Source: Pinus tabuliformis (lineage: Eukaryota > Streptophyta > Pinopsida > Pinales > Pinaceae). From it: DNA of 64,000 nt. This document shows, piece by piece, positions 1-11,890 of the stretch; the stretch's first letter is position 1; each line of letters begins with the position of its first letter. A program made the translations under genes and the position numbers. The stretch spans positions 949,466,327 to 949,530,326 of the forward strand of contig CM062817.1 in the NCBI GenBank assembly GCA_031772625.1, in the 5' to 3' direction. Below the pieces are notes generated by a model. The model ran no database searches and was not told the DNA's origin. It saw only the letters and a list, made by a program, of their open reading frames with translations.

Positions 1-560
1 AGAGAAAGAAGGCATTGAAATAGGAGGGGAAGAATAAAAGGAGGAGTCACCTAGGGTGTCTCCAGAGGTCCCTGAGTAGAAGGAAACAACTTCCATCACT
101 GCTCAGAGCACACCAGTCAAGGAACTAAGGAAATAAGGAGGCAAACCCCTCTACATTTCAGAACAAGAAAGAGCAACAAGAAACAAAAGAGTTAAGTGGC
201 TTCAGGGACATAGAAGCAGTCGAACAATCAAATCCCATGGCCCTAATCACCACCCATAATCTAATTGTAAATAATCCTCAGCTGGCACCTCGACATCTTG
301 CCACTCAAGGGCAAGCAATTTCACATTTTGAGGACATGTTTAGGCTGTCAAGAAATGATAATATCCATGCTTACATAAGGAGATGGAAAACACTACCACA
401 TAGCTTGAAGATCAAAGAATATCAGTGGGAAGAAGTAGAAAGGAAAGAAGGCTTCTATAAACAAGAAGTAGAGTCCAAAGCAAAAGCATGAGATGATAGA
501 GAGGCTACCAAAGCCACTAAGTTTCTCAGAGGATGGGCAACAATTTCAGTAGCGAGGTGA
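1..560 (+). other. Unassigned stretch with one short open frame (237-491)
   Basis: The stretch is purine-rich. One plus-strand frame of 84 codons stays open at 237-491 and reads as a charged peptide containing HAYIRRWKTLPHSLKIKEYQ. I do not recognise it. It could be the decayed gag of a retrotransposon lying mostly outside the window, because gag helices often have this basic and aromatic composition. No start context, partner domain or repeat supports a host gene. Confidence 0.25.
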
Positions 561-914
561 TGATGAGCCTCATCATTGAGTAATTATATGGGCCTTAATT
601 GACCTTAATTCACCTCCTAGCTTAGTGAAACTAACTATTCTCACAACTTATTGCATACTTTTGATTATATTTTGTTTATGAGATGAGTAGAGTTGGATAT
701 TTTGCTTTGTGGTCAAATGTGCATGTAATGCAGGAATAAACGATAAAAGCAAGGAAAATTCAGCGGTAAAATATAAAAGCAAGGAACTATGGTAAATACC
801 TTGGTAAAAACTCGAATGGGACAACCGAGAGGAATTAGAGGAGGTAAATCCTCCTCATTTACTACCCTTCCATTCAAACATCCCTCCATCAGCTGAAAGT
901 ACAAACAACCCCCC

Positions 915-1130
915 TTCCAGAAGGCAACCAAGCAAGTGAACATGCAAACAGCCAAATCAGGAGTACTAGAAGGCAACCAAGTGAGTGAGAGTGCAAAACA
1001 AGCCAAATCATGTGTACTAGAAGGTAGCGAAGCAACTTAAAGTATGATTTTTTCTTGAGTTGGGAGCCAAGCCTCCCTACTAGAAGGAAGTCGAGCTAGT
1101 GCAAGGGAAAGCACAAGTTTATCATTAAAT
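915..1130. repeat. Degenerate minisatellite, about 50-60 bp unit
   Basis: A block beginning AGAAGG(C/T)A recurs at about 919, 968, 1,019 and 1,082, so the spacing is roughly 49 to 63 bp. Copies share AGAAGGCAACCAAG and a following AGCCAAATCA. The 97-codon minus-strand frame over this region is a by-product of the repeat. It lies upstream of an LTR-like promoter, as U3 repeats often do. Confidence 0.5.
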
Positions 1131-1169
1131 TGGGAGTTTTTCCTCCCTAATTTTAAAGAAAGTCATTCC

Positions 1170-1345
1170 ATACTTCATATGTATAAGTAGAGAGGCATAG
1201 GACCTCAGTTTTTATAGTTACGAGGAGTCACAAACAGTTAGCAAGAATTTGGACTTCTCACTGTAGAACTCCACTTTGTTTTCAAGCCTCAACTCTTGTA
1301 ACCGTTTTCGATTTATAATGAAGATGAGTTTTGTTTTGAGCCAGC
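1170..1345 (+). promoter_or_regulatory. LTR-like promoter and R region
   Basis: A TATA-like GTATAAGTAG lies near 1,180. It is followed about 130 bp later by CTTGTAACCG and an A/T-rich AATGAAGATGAG, the usual order of U3 to R in plant LTRs. No matching second LTR or target duplication was found, so this is probably the remains of an old plus-strand LTR. Confidence 0.35.
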
Positions 1346-1444
1346 ACCGAGTTAACTTAGAGCGCTGAAGCTCTTGGGTTAAGGCCCGACCCTAGCAGCC
1401 AAAACTCCTCTTTATTGTATTGTTATGCTAGCATAGATTCCTCT

Positions 1445-1745
1445 TTTCTGTTCATTTGCTTAATTAGCTACATTTTCATTACAACAATAGTACATATTCA
1501 TGGTTTCCTGTTCATTTGCTTAAGTATTTCATTTCCATTACATCACTAGCATAGCTTCATGGTTTAGTTGTTTATTTGCTTAAGTAGTTGAATTTTCATC
1601 ACCACAGTATATAGTAGATGATTTATGGTTTAACGGGTTATTTGTTTAAGTAGCTGCATTTCCATTACAGAGGTTTATTGTTTAATTGTTCATTTGTTTA
1701 AATAGTTGCAATCCCATTACAGTAGTGCAAAGTAGATCATTTATG
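1445..1745. repeat. Minisatellite, about 59 bp unit, five copies
   Basis: The core TGTTCATTTGCTTAAGTAG followed by CATTTCCATTACA recurs near 1,449, 1,508, 1,567, 1,633 and 1,685, at spacings of 52 to 66 bp. Copies differ at many positions, so the array is old. It carries no coding potential. Confidence 0.65.
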
Positions 1746-1954
1746 CTTTCATTCAATTATAAGGTTAGAAAATAAAAGATTTATAAGGTTGTCCACAGGT
1801 GTCTCGGCCTCATCTCCTCCCTCTGGGACCATGACGTGAGGAAGAAACCCTGCAAAAACTCCAAAAACACAGAATTTCGGTTTTGCATGGAGTTTTTTGT
1901 TTGATGTAGTTACATAGTTCATTTCATGGTCATTCATTCATTTCCTGGTCATCT

Positions 1955-2045
1955 ATTCCTTCACCCTCTATATAAGATCTCACTCATATGCGCATTCTCC
2001 TTCAGCATGAAATGCCTGAGTGGAAGCTCTTAATTCACGTTGTAA
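1955..2045 (+). promoter_or_regulatory. Possible second LTR-like TATA region
   Basis: CTCTATATAAGATCTC near 1,966 is a good TATA box, followed by pyrimidine-rich sequence. It may belong to the same old plus-strand LTR as the upstream TATA region or to another one. No transcript evidence is available. Confidence 0.25.
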
Positions 2046-2109
2046 TCGCTATTTACCCTTAGATTTCCTTACACAACAGAACCCGACCAATCATCACCCA
2101 ATTCATTTT

Positions 2110-2770
2110 CAACGCTAACTTTATGCACTTTAAATCACCACCATCGATCTACCTTGTATGATCCAATGGCTATCGCGCAACCGTTCGCCAACTAGCTCAG
2201 TCAAATCTCAACCGTTGATCTGCCTCGCCAGGTCTGATGGTTATCACGTGATATCATGTGGATTTCTGTCTGATCCTTATCCACACGTGGGCATGTGATA
2301 AGAGTGGTTTCCCCGTGCTACATGTCGCCCGGGGAGGCTAATCGCGTAAAATTTTAGAAAACAACTTACAACTTTGAGGTCGTGCGATAAGCAACTTACC
2401 GCCCTCTAAACCCACTCCATCATTTCCACATGTTTTCTTCTCACGCTTTAATCTCCACCATCGATCTGTATCTTTATCTGACGGCTATCACTTCACTCGA
2501 TCGCCAACTAGCTTGGCCAATATCCACTATTGGTGATCCGCGCCTGATCCAATGTCTGTCACGCAATCTCACGCGGACACTTGCATGACCATTATCCGGC
2601 CAAGAGAACATGAGAAAAGTTGTTTTCTCGTGCCACGTGTCACTCGATAAGGCTAATCACATGAAATCTCAAAATACAACTTATGGTTTTGAGGGCACGT
2701 GAAATATAGCTTACCACCTCTACAAACCCACTACCATTTCTACACGTTTCTTTTGCCCGCAATCTAATCT
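2110..2770. repeat. Tandem duplication, about 320 bp unit, two copies
   Basis: Segment 2,110-2,447 is repeated in diverged form at 2,448-2,765. Shared landmarks in order are CACCATCGATCT, CGCCAACTAGCT, TTATCC(A/G), a CACGTG-type or TGCCACGTGTC box, AAAACAACTTA and AACCCACT. A weaker partial third start follows at about 2,766. The function is unknown. Confidence 0.55.
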
Positions 2771-5035
2771 CTATCGTCCATCTGCCAATTAGTCCTGTCC
2801 ATCCATCTCTTGACATATCCTCCACGATATAATCTCAGCCTTCCATCTCATGTTAACCCTATTCGTTCATCTATTCACTCAACCCCCGCGACATAATCTC
2901 CACCGTTCATCCTGTTAGTTAACCCTGTTCGGCCATCTATCTATGTACCCTCCTGCGATCCAATCTCAGTTGTTCATTTACCTTTAACTTGCCTAATCCA
3001 ATAGCTCTTATGCACTGTTGCTCATTACGTCCTCTTTTGACCAATTTTGATCTCTGACTTCTCTTTCACTTAAACTAAGACTTAGCTTAGTTTCCTTTTC
3101 TTACCCCTTAGTCTAGTTTTATGCTTTTACTTCTGTAACTTAGAGAATTAGCATTAGAGTAGTGTTGTTTTAGAAATTCTACTTCACATAGTTGTTTAGA
3201 TGGTTAGTTAGGGTTTGGTGTGAGTTAGCATTACAAGTTGTTTTCTTCATTACTAAAGTAGAGTATCTCTCCCCTAGAATAGATTTTCTCTTCCTCCATC
3301 AAAATCAAGCTTCTTTTAACCCTATAGAAATCTAGCTTGGAACCCCTGGGGTTCGTTTCCAGATGAGTAGTGACAACAGGAAGTACCTTCACTTCTACTT
3401 ATGCATATAACACTATCATCTCCAAGTTTGTACGAACCTTGGGTTGATAAGTAAAGCTGGCAGCCCTGGGAGTTGCAGCATTCTTGCTACAATACCTAGG
3501 CTCATCACGAATCTTCCCCCTTAAATAAATTATTTCCTTCCAAAAATTTCCTTATGTACATCTTCCTTGTGTATCTTATATCACTTCAACAACTCTTCAA
3601 GATTGACTACATGAGTCACAATGTCTCTCGCTCAACTGCTTCATTTCTTCTTTCAATGGATGTTGGTTCAAATGTTTTTAAATTTCCTATTATGATGGTG
3701 TAGCTCTTCCCTCTATGCATAACTCCTCTATATACTCATTATCATGTTGTTTTTCATATACCAAAAATTGCTTCTTTGGAAATGATCATTCTTCCTATAA
3801 GTGTCAATCAGTTTTGCGTGTCAACAGTGATCAAATATGATTTTACCAAGTTTTGTTAGGGGTCTCAAAGTCAAATTTTATCATTTCACTAGGTTTTAAG
3901 AATAAAATTTGGTCACTGGCTCATGTGTCTAGGTATCTTGTTGCTCCTTCAATATTTTCATGTTTCGGTCATTGCCATCACTCATTTAGATGTGCCGTAT
4001 CTTAAAATTGTCATGTTCATCTCAGTTTCAGTATTATAGTTGTCATTCAATTCATTGTTCATCCATTAGGTCACCAGGGTTTCATTCATTCATTCCTTCA
4101 TCCCATATTCATAGATTGACATGTGAAGGAGTAGTGATTAAAAAATGTTTCAAAAATGCATTTCTATTTGAAAGATGTGTTCTATTTATATTCAAATAAT
4201 ACCAAAGTTGCATTCAAAATGTTCACAAGTACATGATTTTCAAATCAACAACAAGAAACGTATATGGTGGGCCACCTAACTATAATCAAAGCAAGTCAAT
4301 TCATCTATGAAAGACCATTTTTCTCTCATTCCTCTCATTCATCACATTGTCAAGGTAGATCTCATCCATCATCCATTTTGTCCTCACAAGTTTAGGGCCA
4401 TACATTAAAAAAAGAAAATGAGTTTTTGCCCCTAGTTGTTGTGCTTTTCCTTCTGTCAATGCACTTTTCCTTCTTTCACTGCGCTTTTCCTTCAGACATT
4501 GCACTTTTTTCAGTGGTGCTATGATTTGTGATAAAAAGTTTCTAAGTGGTTGTAGAAGGCCTCCAAGCTCAACACAAGATTTCATAAGGGTCAAACAAGT
4601 AAGTTTAAGCCTCTCACACTATCTTTCACTCATTTTATCAAGTCTTATGGTGTGGAAACTTATCATTTTCTCCTATGTTACACTTTTCTTGAAGACTAGC
4701 TCTTTCAATTTGTAAACCCTAAGAATCCCTCTCCTCTCATACCCTAACCTCCTACACACCTAAATACATCCCTAAAACCCTAAACCCTATCATTTTAATT
4801 CCCTAAGACCTATTCCCAAAACCTACCCCTACTGGTTGCACTTTTAGAAGTTTTCTCAATTAGGGCTGTATTTAAATTTCCTACCCCCAATACACCTTCA
4901 TTTTTCTCTTCATTTCACTTCCCTAAGCTACCTTACACCCCTCCCTATCACACAAAATTGTATCAAACCTATTCCTACTCCCTAAACCCATCATTCCATT
5001 CTTTTTTTCCCTTCCGTTGTTTTTCCCTTAGGGTT
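2771..5035. other. No gene seen; pyrimidine-rich decayed sequence
   Basis: No long frame or RNA gene is visible. The stretch contains a perfect 15 bp palindrome, GAACCCCTGGGGTTC, at 3,340-3,354, long T/C-rich tracts, and near 4,770 a short run of CCCTAAA-like units too brief to be telomeric. The part from about 4,715 to 5,035 is probably the leader of the ORF remnant that follows. Confidence 0.4.
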
Positions 5036-5039
5036 TGCT

Positions 5040-6240
5040 ATCACAATCTAATATGGAGGAGGAGAAGAAAACTTATAACAAGGGTGGGAAAGTGTCAATA
5101 TATGAAGCATAAAATATTCAGTAGCTGATGTCATCACCACTTGCTATCAAGTGTTTTCAGCATGTTAGGTGTTTTGAATTTTGTGAGTTGGACCAAAAAG
5201 TGTAATATCATGTTGAATTGACCAAATTGGTTGTCACCAACCTCAAGAAAGGTCAAGTCACTATTGCAGGGGTAACCTTTACCATCTCAACTAACATCAT
5301 AGCAGTAGCCACAGTGATACTTAACATTGGTGAAAATGGTTTAAGACCCAAGAGTTGGATGCTCAATTATATCAGCCCTACCTCAAGGCTCCATACAAAG
5401 ATAGCATTAAGAAAATATTTCCTTTTGGCCAGCTCATTGACAGGTTTTCACCTTTGATGAATATCATCATGAATTATTTCACTGGTGAGGGGATATTCTC
5501 TAGGCTCTACAACTATCACATCAGACTTCTTATGCATTTTACTAGGGTGAAACTACTCAACATACCCTACTACCTGTATAGAAGCATAGACAACATGGCA
5601 TAGAAAGTGAAACATAGAAACAATGATCTATAGTGAAACAACCACATTCATCACTCTCTCATCAAGATTATTGTCCTTCATCATCTTAAGTAGCTAAACA
5701 TTTCTTGGGAGACATTCATTGAAGCAAAGGTCTTTTTGCCTTCTTCGAACCAGCCTACTAGACCTATTTCATCATCAGCACCCCCTACTCAAACAGAAAT
5801 TGGCTCATATAGCAGTTCTATAGTGAAGAAGAAGAAATATGGGGATAAAGTGGTGAAAACTTATCAAAGAGGGAACAGGCTTGTGTTTTCTCCACAAATT
5901 GTGGAAGGGGCCAAGCCTTCTACATCAACAAATCAGGGATCACATTTGCATCATGAGACACTTTTCCAAGATGATGACTCTTTTCATCTTGATATTGATG
6001 AGAAAACTTTGAAGGTTAATGAGGAGCCTAGGAAAGTTGAGTAGCCTATGGTGAATATGGAGAATGAAATCAAAAAGTTGCAGGACAAATTGACATAGGG
6101 AAATTCTTTGATAGCATGCCTAGAGTAGGAAAACATGTAGCTGAAAGTTGATAGAATGCTTTAAGAGAAGCACATTATGAAATTGCAAGAGGAGACTAGA
6201 GGTAAATTAGTGATACCTAAAGGCATATGGTGGTCTCGAT
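5040..6240 (+). pseudogene. Fossil plant-transposon-type ORF (relative of the extra ORFs of elements B and C)
   Basis: Plus-strand frames encode pieces that line up with the extra ORFs of Gypsy elements B and C elsewhere in the window. A first block contains TFTISTNIIAVATV, matching the FRISEDTIAQTLG block of B. A second contains YFTGEGIFSRLYNYHIRLL, matching FVTCEGHYSIVYLYHIKLL. An acidic block with DIDEK follows, then a charged heptad-like region (about 6,060-6,200) like the coiled coil of B. These are the marks of the plant-specific family often labelled putative plant transposon protein, known from Gypsy elements. It is broken, with several breaks. No Gypsy pol is recognisable beside it, so it is either an orphan fragment or the 3' part of an element whose rest has decayed. 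Confidence 0.6.
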
Positions 6241-6489
6241 GTGACATATTTTTGAAATTTTTCCTTGGAAGAGACTCATCCATTTGTTTATTTTTTACTC
6301 TTTCTCCATTTCTACTTATGGATCCTTTATAATGATTTTGCATCATGAGACGATCCATACTTTAACCCTGGCTCCTTTTCTTATGTTGACTAGACATATC
6401 TTGTTGACTCTTTGCATGATTCTAGAAACCATTACAAATGCTAAATTGTACATTCTTGGATTGATTCATCACTTGATTAGATTATTGAA

Positions 6490-7925
6490 GTGAGTTTATA
6501 TTAGATTAAATGAATGTTTGACCATGACTCTTGGGATGATGCTCATTTGGAGGAGGTTTATCTTTGGATGTCTTAGAACCTTCCGGTAACCAAGGCTTGT
6601 TTTGATGAGAGGATATCTTTAAATGTTGAGGATGTGATCCAAAGAATGAAATCCTTTGAGAAGATTTATGTTGTGCTTGAGTTGTTCCAACTCTTCTTTC
6701 AAAAGCACAACTTCTTCTAGTTTTTTGTAAATTTATCCCCTTTTTTTCAACTGTTATGATGAAAACTCCTTTAAAATTTTGTCTTCTTCTTGTTCAACCT
6801 TGAGACAAATAATTTAATCTCCATATTGGAGTTTCTTCTCTGGATTTGCCTCCCTCTTTCTAAGAGTTTTTATTTATTTTAGTGCCCTCATGAGCTCTCC
6901 TTCATAATATCTTCTTCAATTTCTTCTACTCCAACAAAGAGGAATATGTCACCTCTTTCATCATCAGTCACACTTTCATTTCTCTCATAATTGCATTTTT
7001 ATTCTGAGAATACTTTTTTCCTTTTTTCATTTGTTTCTCCTTTTATCGTCACAATTCAATCATACTTCATCATCACTATCATTCACTTTTTCATAAGGAC
7101 ATTTAAAACCATATTGTCTAGCTCTTCCACATTGAAATCATTTGAAAGGAAGCTTACCTTTTGACGTCCTCGTTCCCCTATTTAGCTTTCTAATGAGGAT
7201 GGATTCTTCATCATCAATTTCATTACTAGAGTCTACTTTATTCTCATGCTTTGTTCCATCCTTGGATGCTATGAAATTTGCTTCTTTGATTCTTTACCTA
7301 TCCTTCTATTTACCTAATTCATATCATATGAGTGTTCAATGAAGCATATCCATGTTCAACTTATACGTGTTTTTTAACTCTTCAATGGATGATACCTTTG
7401 GATTGAATCTCAGAGCCAAAGATATCAATATTTTATGATCAAGAAAATCATCCTTAAATTCTTCACTAATACCTGTAATATAGTTGACAACTTAGTCTAC
7501 TCGAAGGAAATATGAGGCGATATCCACATCTTGTTCTACTTTCAAACATTTGAATTGAGCCATATAAGATTCTAGCTTGGCTTCCTTAACTTTAATGTCC
7601 CCTTCATAACAATTTTTAATCTTATTCCATAATAATGAGTTGATTTAAAATTCATTACTTTCAAAAATTTTGAATCTAATAAACAACTCAAAATAGCATG
7701 TTTAGCTACTACTTTACTTGTTTATAGGACCTTACAAATTGTATCTGTAGGAGGAATGCCAAGAGTTTAATAATTGTTCTCTACAACTTGCTAAGAATTA
7801 TCTCACAAGGAAATGAGATAGGTTTCCATTGATATCTTCCAAAAAACATAGTTGGATGCATCAAACTAAGGAGTATTTCCTTATGAAACTTGATTTGATA
7901 TCACCTTTTAGACCAAAGATCACAC
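6490..7925 (-). pseudogene. Fossil Copia gag region
   Basis: On the minus strand the order from the 5' side is as follows. A start-proximal block resembles NYVFWKISMETYLISL (DUF4219-like, about 7,740-7,920). A UBN2-type gag core with NELWNKIKNCYEGDIKVKEA and DHKILISLALRFNPKVSSIE covers about 7,380-7,690. A degenerate CCHC knuckle lies near 7,110. A charged, coiled-coil-like segment is at 6,780-6,900. A KPWLPEGSK-type linker at about 6,540-6,610 normally precedes the protease part. These blocks are typical of plant Copia gag. The copy is broken with many breaks and no pol is seen to its left. It lies opposite in strand to the neighbouring ORF remnant. Confidence 0.7.
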
Positions 7926-8700
7926 TAAGAGGGGAGGGTGAATCAGTGTAGTGGAAAATTCAAAATTTAAAAACATTTCATTATTAATTAACTAGTGCAT
8001 CAGATCATAATGTGCATCATAAGAATGAAATAAATTGTTCATCAATAAACTATCATCAAATCAAGACATGATAACATATGATTTTACATGGAAACCTTTC
8101 TGGAAGAAAAGAAAAAGAAAAATTTGTCTTCCTTTTCAATTCATTTATATATATTTGTAGTAATCAAAGTGTTGGAGACAACAACCCCCAAAATTTGAAA
8201 GGACCTACATGAAATATGCCATAACCTGATTGAGGCGCAAACCTCAAAAATGTGTAAGCACCCACTTGCAATGGGCTACATCTTGATTGAGGCACCAAGA
8301 TTGAAAATGTGCAACATTTGACATACTCTACGCTTCAACGTGATTAAGGAACCTAATTCCTTCTTCATCCTTGTGTCGACCAATTTTCAAAATATTTCAT
8401 TATAGATTAACATACAACACAAACAATATAGGTATTTCAAAATTGATCATGAGATTGTTATAATAATGTTGTCATAAAATACTCATTACCTGCTCTACTC
8501 ATCACAACAATATATCCATCAATTTGGTACCATGACACCTTTCCCTATAGCTGAATTGGTCATATGTAAACCACTTTCTTAAGAAACATGAAACTTGTCC
8601 ATAACATCCAAAACAAGAAGTATAGATTTATAGTATCAAAAATTCATCTTCATGACTTTTCATAACCCCTAAAAAAATCAACCATAAATTATGATCCTTC
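7895..8700 (-). repeat. Probable 5' LTR and primer site of the fossil Copia element
   Basis: Immediately upstream (higher coordinates) of the gag remnant, a weak tRNA-Met-like primer site can be read on the minus strand near 7,897-7,910. Beyond it come GAGGGTGAATCAGTG and, near 8,085, a TTACATGGAAACC block. This order (gag, primer site, GGGTGAATCAGTG, TGGAAAACC-like block) is common in gymnosperm Copia LTRs (from memory). The far LTR edge and any target duplication were not found. Confidence 0.4.
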
Positions 8701-10440
8701 CACCTCTTTTGGAATTCATCCTGGCTTCAAAATCATTCCAAAAAGTCATATAAAACCATGTAAAAATTAGTTGTTCAAAAAGACAATAGATACCAGGATC
8801 TCATAAAGTATTCTCTTTATAGGTTCTATAGAATGTCACTTTATGATTACTACAAAATGTGGAGACAAACACACCAATAACCATATAAAGAAACAATTTT
8901 GCATATATATCACAGCTGAAACCATTGACCTCTTGCATGCAAACCACATGATGTAACAACAATGCTACTCGTATTCCTCACTCTAAAAAATATAACAACC
9001 TCCTCATATGGAGTGCTAGTTAGATCAACTATCGAAAGCATGTCACTGACAGAAGTCTTCCAACAAAACAAGTCACAATAAAACCACAATTAAACCAATT
9101 CAATAGCCATGTAATATGCCTTCAGTTAAAATGGTTGTCACTTCTACAAACCTGCCAAATATGAGATCCATCACAATGAAAGGAAATCAAAACTAATTAA
9201 ACAACCATGCAATATGCCCTTGGTTAGGCTCAACCATAAAACCTCTAACAATAATTCCTTCGCTTTTCCATAGAGCCACTAAACTCATTGTATCACAATG
9301 TTGCATATGCATGGAATCATGGGCATGTATATATTTTTGTGTGTGTGTGTATGACAATGGATGCTTGGGGCTAACCTTCATCCTGATGAAAATTTCAGAG
9401 ACTTCCCATGTGACCAACCATATGATCTTAACCATATGAACTTGTCCCTCTTCATATGCCACCATCCTTTGGTCCTAGCCATTTAAACCATGTGACGTGA
9501 TCCTTTGGGGTCATGTTCATCAATGTGTTGACCTCAACATGATTTCATCTCACCACATGTAATACTATTAGAGGTGTTGTGTGTGACTCGAAATCAATCC
9601 CATTGGTCATTCAAAATTTCCAACTATACCTACCACATGCAAGTCATCCATACTGCCATGTCACCCCACTAATATCATCATGTTGAAACATCATGCCACA
9701 TCATCAACAGATCATCCTTCACTTCCATGGTATCTTCTTAAGCTTGTCATGAGCCACCACATGTCACTACGTTACCATCTAGTTCGGCCACATCATGGGG
9801 GTACCACATGACACTACCATGTCATGATCCTTAATCTGCCAGTTGTCCCTCTCATTTGTATAATTGTATCTTACCACCAATATTCCCATTGGATTTCTCC
9901 CATATGTAAAGATTTCATTGGTCCAGTGGTGGGGTTCAATGTTTTGCATCCCTACATACCATCCATCATACATGCTTTTGATCGTAATTAGATCAATTAA
10001 AAGGTGCACATTGTTTAATTGTGTTAAATAGTAATCATTTTCATGTGTTTAAGGTTGTTTACTAATTTCCAATGTTTATATATTCACTAAACATGTATGG
10101 TATTTAACAAATTTGGTGATTGTGTAAACAAATTGGTGTTTTTGGTGCTTATTATAGTTGTGAATTTCAAATGATCATAACATCTCGTTCTACCAGCTAT
10201 AATATATCATTGGAAATGTTGTCAAGAGGGATATCCAATCATACCATCCATACAGTCATTATGAAATCATAAATTAGACAAACAAATTAGTAAAATTTGA
10301 ACCACTTTTGCTTCCTTTAATAAGGTCATGCAAAAAAATTGTTAATTTTCCACTCTTGTATGTTGTTACAATCAATTTAGCCCATTCGTTTTATTTAATT
10401 AGAAATATTTGAATACAATATATTATTCCAATTATCAAGA
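8701..10440. other. No gene seen; decayed AT-rich sequence
   Basis: Only short frames occur and none resembles a known protein. A short (GT)n tract lies at about 9,338-9,351. Frequent CATG, CCACATG and ATCAT words give a low-complexity look between about 9,400 and 9,800. Nothing else can be supported. Confidence 0.4.
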
Positions 10441-11545
10441 ACAATTGTAGATAGATTAGTAAATGCAATAGACAATATAATAAAGTCAAGAGAAATAAGA
10501 GACACATGGATTTTATCAATGACCAGGGAAAAACCCATAGCTGGGAAAACCCTTTCAAATTCTTCTTCTAATTAAAATGTCATAAAATGTAACATCCTCT
10601 TACCACATCTACCCAAGAAACCGACTAGCCGAGGTAAACATCTGACGAGATGCCACTATGATAAGTCTCAACCTCCTAGGTAACCTTAAGGAAATTGAGT
10701 CAACAGAACAAGACCTTACAGGCCTCCCTCAAGTGCTTCAGGACCCCTAAGAGCTAATCCACCATTCCATGTGCTAAACCCATGAGATAACCTAGCATTC
10801 CAATGAACTAAACCCAAAGTCGTTCCCATGACAAGGCATGCATGTGACTAGAACCCTATAGTTTCTCCGACAATGCCTGCAAGGGAGAGACTGTAGCCTT
10901 TTTCAGCTAGTTCTGCATTAGAGACTGTGAGATTTAAGCCACCTTTTCAAGGCTAGTCTCCAAACCAATGTCTAGAACTGGATGAGAGTTTCCAGGATAG
11001 TAAATGACACCAAGGAAAATCCTCTCACACAAAATTTTGGTCAAGGGCTTGACTTAACCAGGCCTACCCATGACAAACATTTTTTCAAACACTTAGTAAA
11101 TATGAAACCTACAACTGTAAATAACAGATCTGGGCTTAGGGGTCTCATATTATCTGAGATTCACTATGAAGCATTGTTTCTTTATCATTTTAACTTCCAT
11201 TCCATACATTAGGTCATAGATACATTGTTCATTCATTTATAAGTAAAAATATGATGAGATCCATACATAACTATTGTCATAAAACATATACATAACCAGC
11301 ATAGTAGGTACAAAATTACCAATGGAATTACAACCATATATAATACATAATAATAATCATATAAATACCAGGATAAATGAACTCTCTCTTCTCTCTTCAA
11401 CCATCCAGGGATTTGAGATGCCATCCACCTCAGCCCATCAAACAATGATTCCACCTCATGGTCAAACATCAATAAAACCATCATTTGATCAGTCTTTATG
11501 CCACCCTTCAAGGGATCCGAAGCATTTGTTCCAACCTGCATCCTA
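10441..11545. other. Possible Copia-type LTR head; otherwise unassigned
   Basis: Between about 10,500 and 10,560 the sequence reads ACACATGGATTTTATCAA, then AGGGAAAAACCC and GGGAAAACCCTTT. This resembles the box near one edge of many Copia LTRs, including ACGTGGTTCACCC in element D. No partner LTR or coding region was found. The remainder shows no gene. Confidence 0.25.
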
Positions 11546-11890
11546 GGACTAGTAACTCAATCCACGACTATTGTCGGGCTCTAGAGAATTTGTCCAACTA
11601 AGGCTCCAGGATTAGTAACTCAACCCATAACTTCTGATAGGCTTCCAAATAATTTTTCCAACCAAGGCTTCCAGGACTAGTAACTCAACCCACTAAGGGC
11701 TTCCAGAGTGTTTATCCGACCAAGGCTTCAAGGACTAATAACTCAACCCAAGTTGTTATAGGGCTTCTATAGCATTTTTCCAACCAACGCTATGGGACTA
11801 ATAACACAACCCAAACTGTTATAGGGCTTCTAGAGCGTTTTTCCAACTAAATGTTCCAGGAACTAATAACTCAACCCAAGCTAAGGAAAA
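11546..11890. repeat. Minisatellite, about 63 bp unit, six copies
   Basis: The block GGACTA(G/A)TAACTCAACCCA recurs at about 11,546, 11,609, 11,674, 11,732, 11,795 and 11,859. Between copies lies GGGCTTCTAGAG(C)GTTTTTCCAACCAA in variant forms. Spacings run from 58 to 65 bp. No reading frame is conserved across copies. Confidence 0.75.

Noticed and set aside
713-1006. Minus-strand 97-codon frame
   Set aside because: It runs across the degenerate minisatellite and resembles no protein family.
4725-4800. CCCTAAA-like units resembling plant telomere repeats
   Set aside because: Only two or three imperfect units occur within a C/T-rich leader; far too short for an interstitial telomere array.
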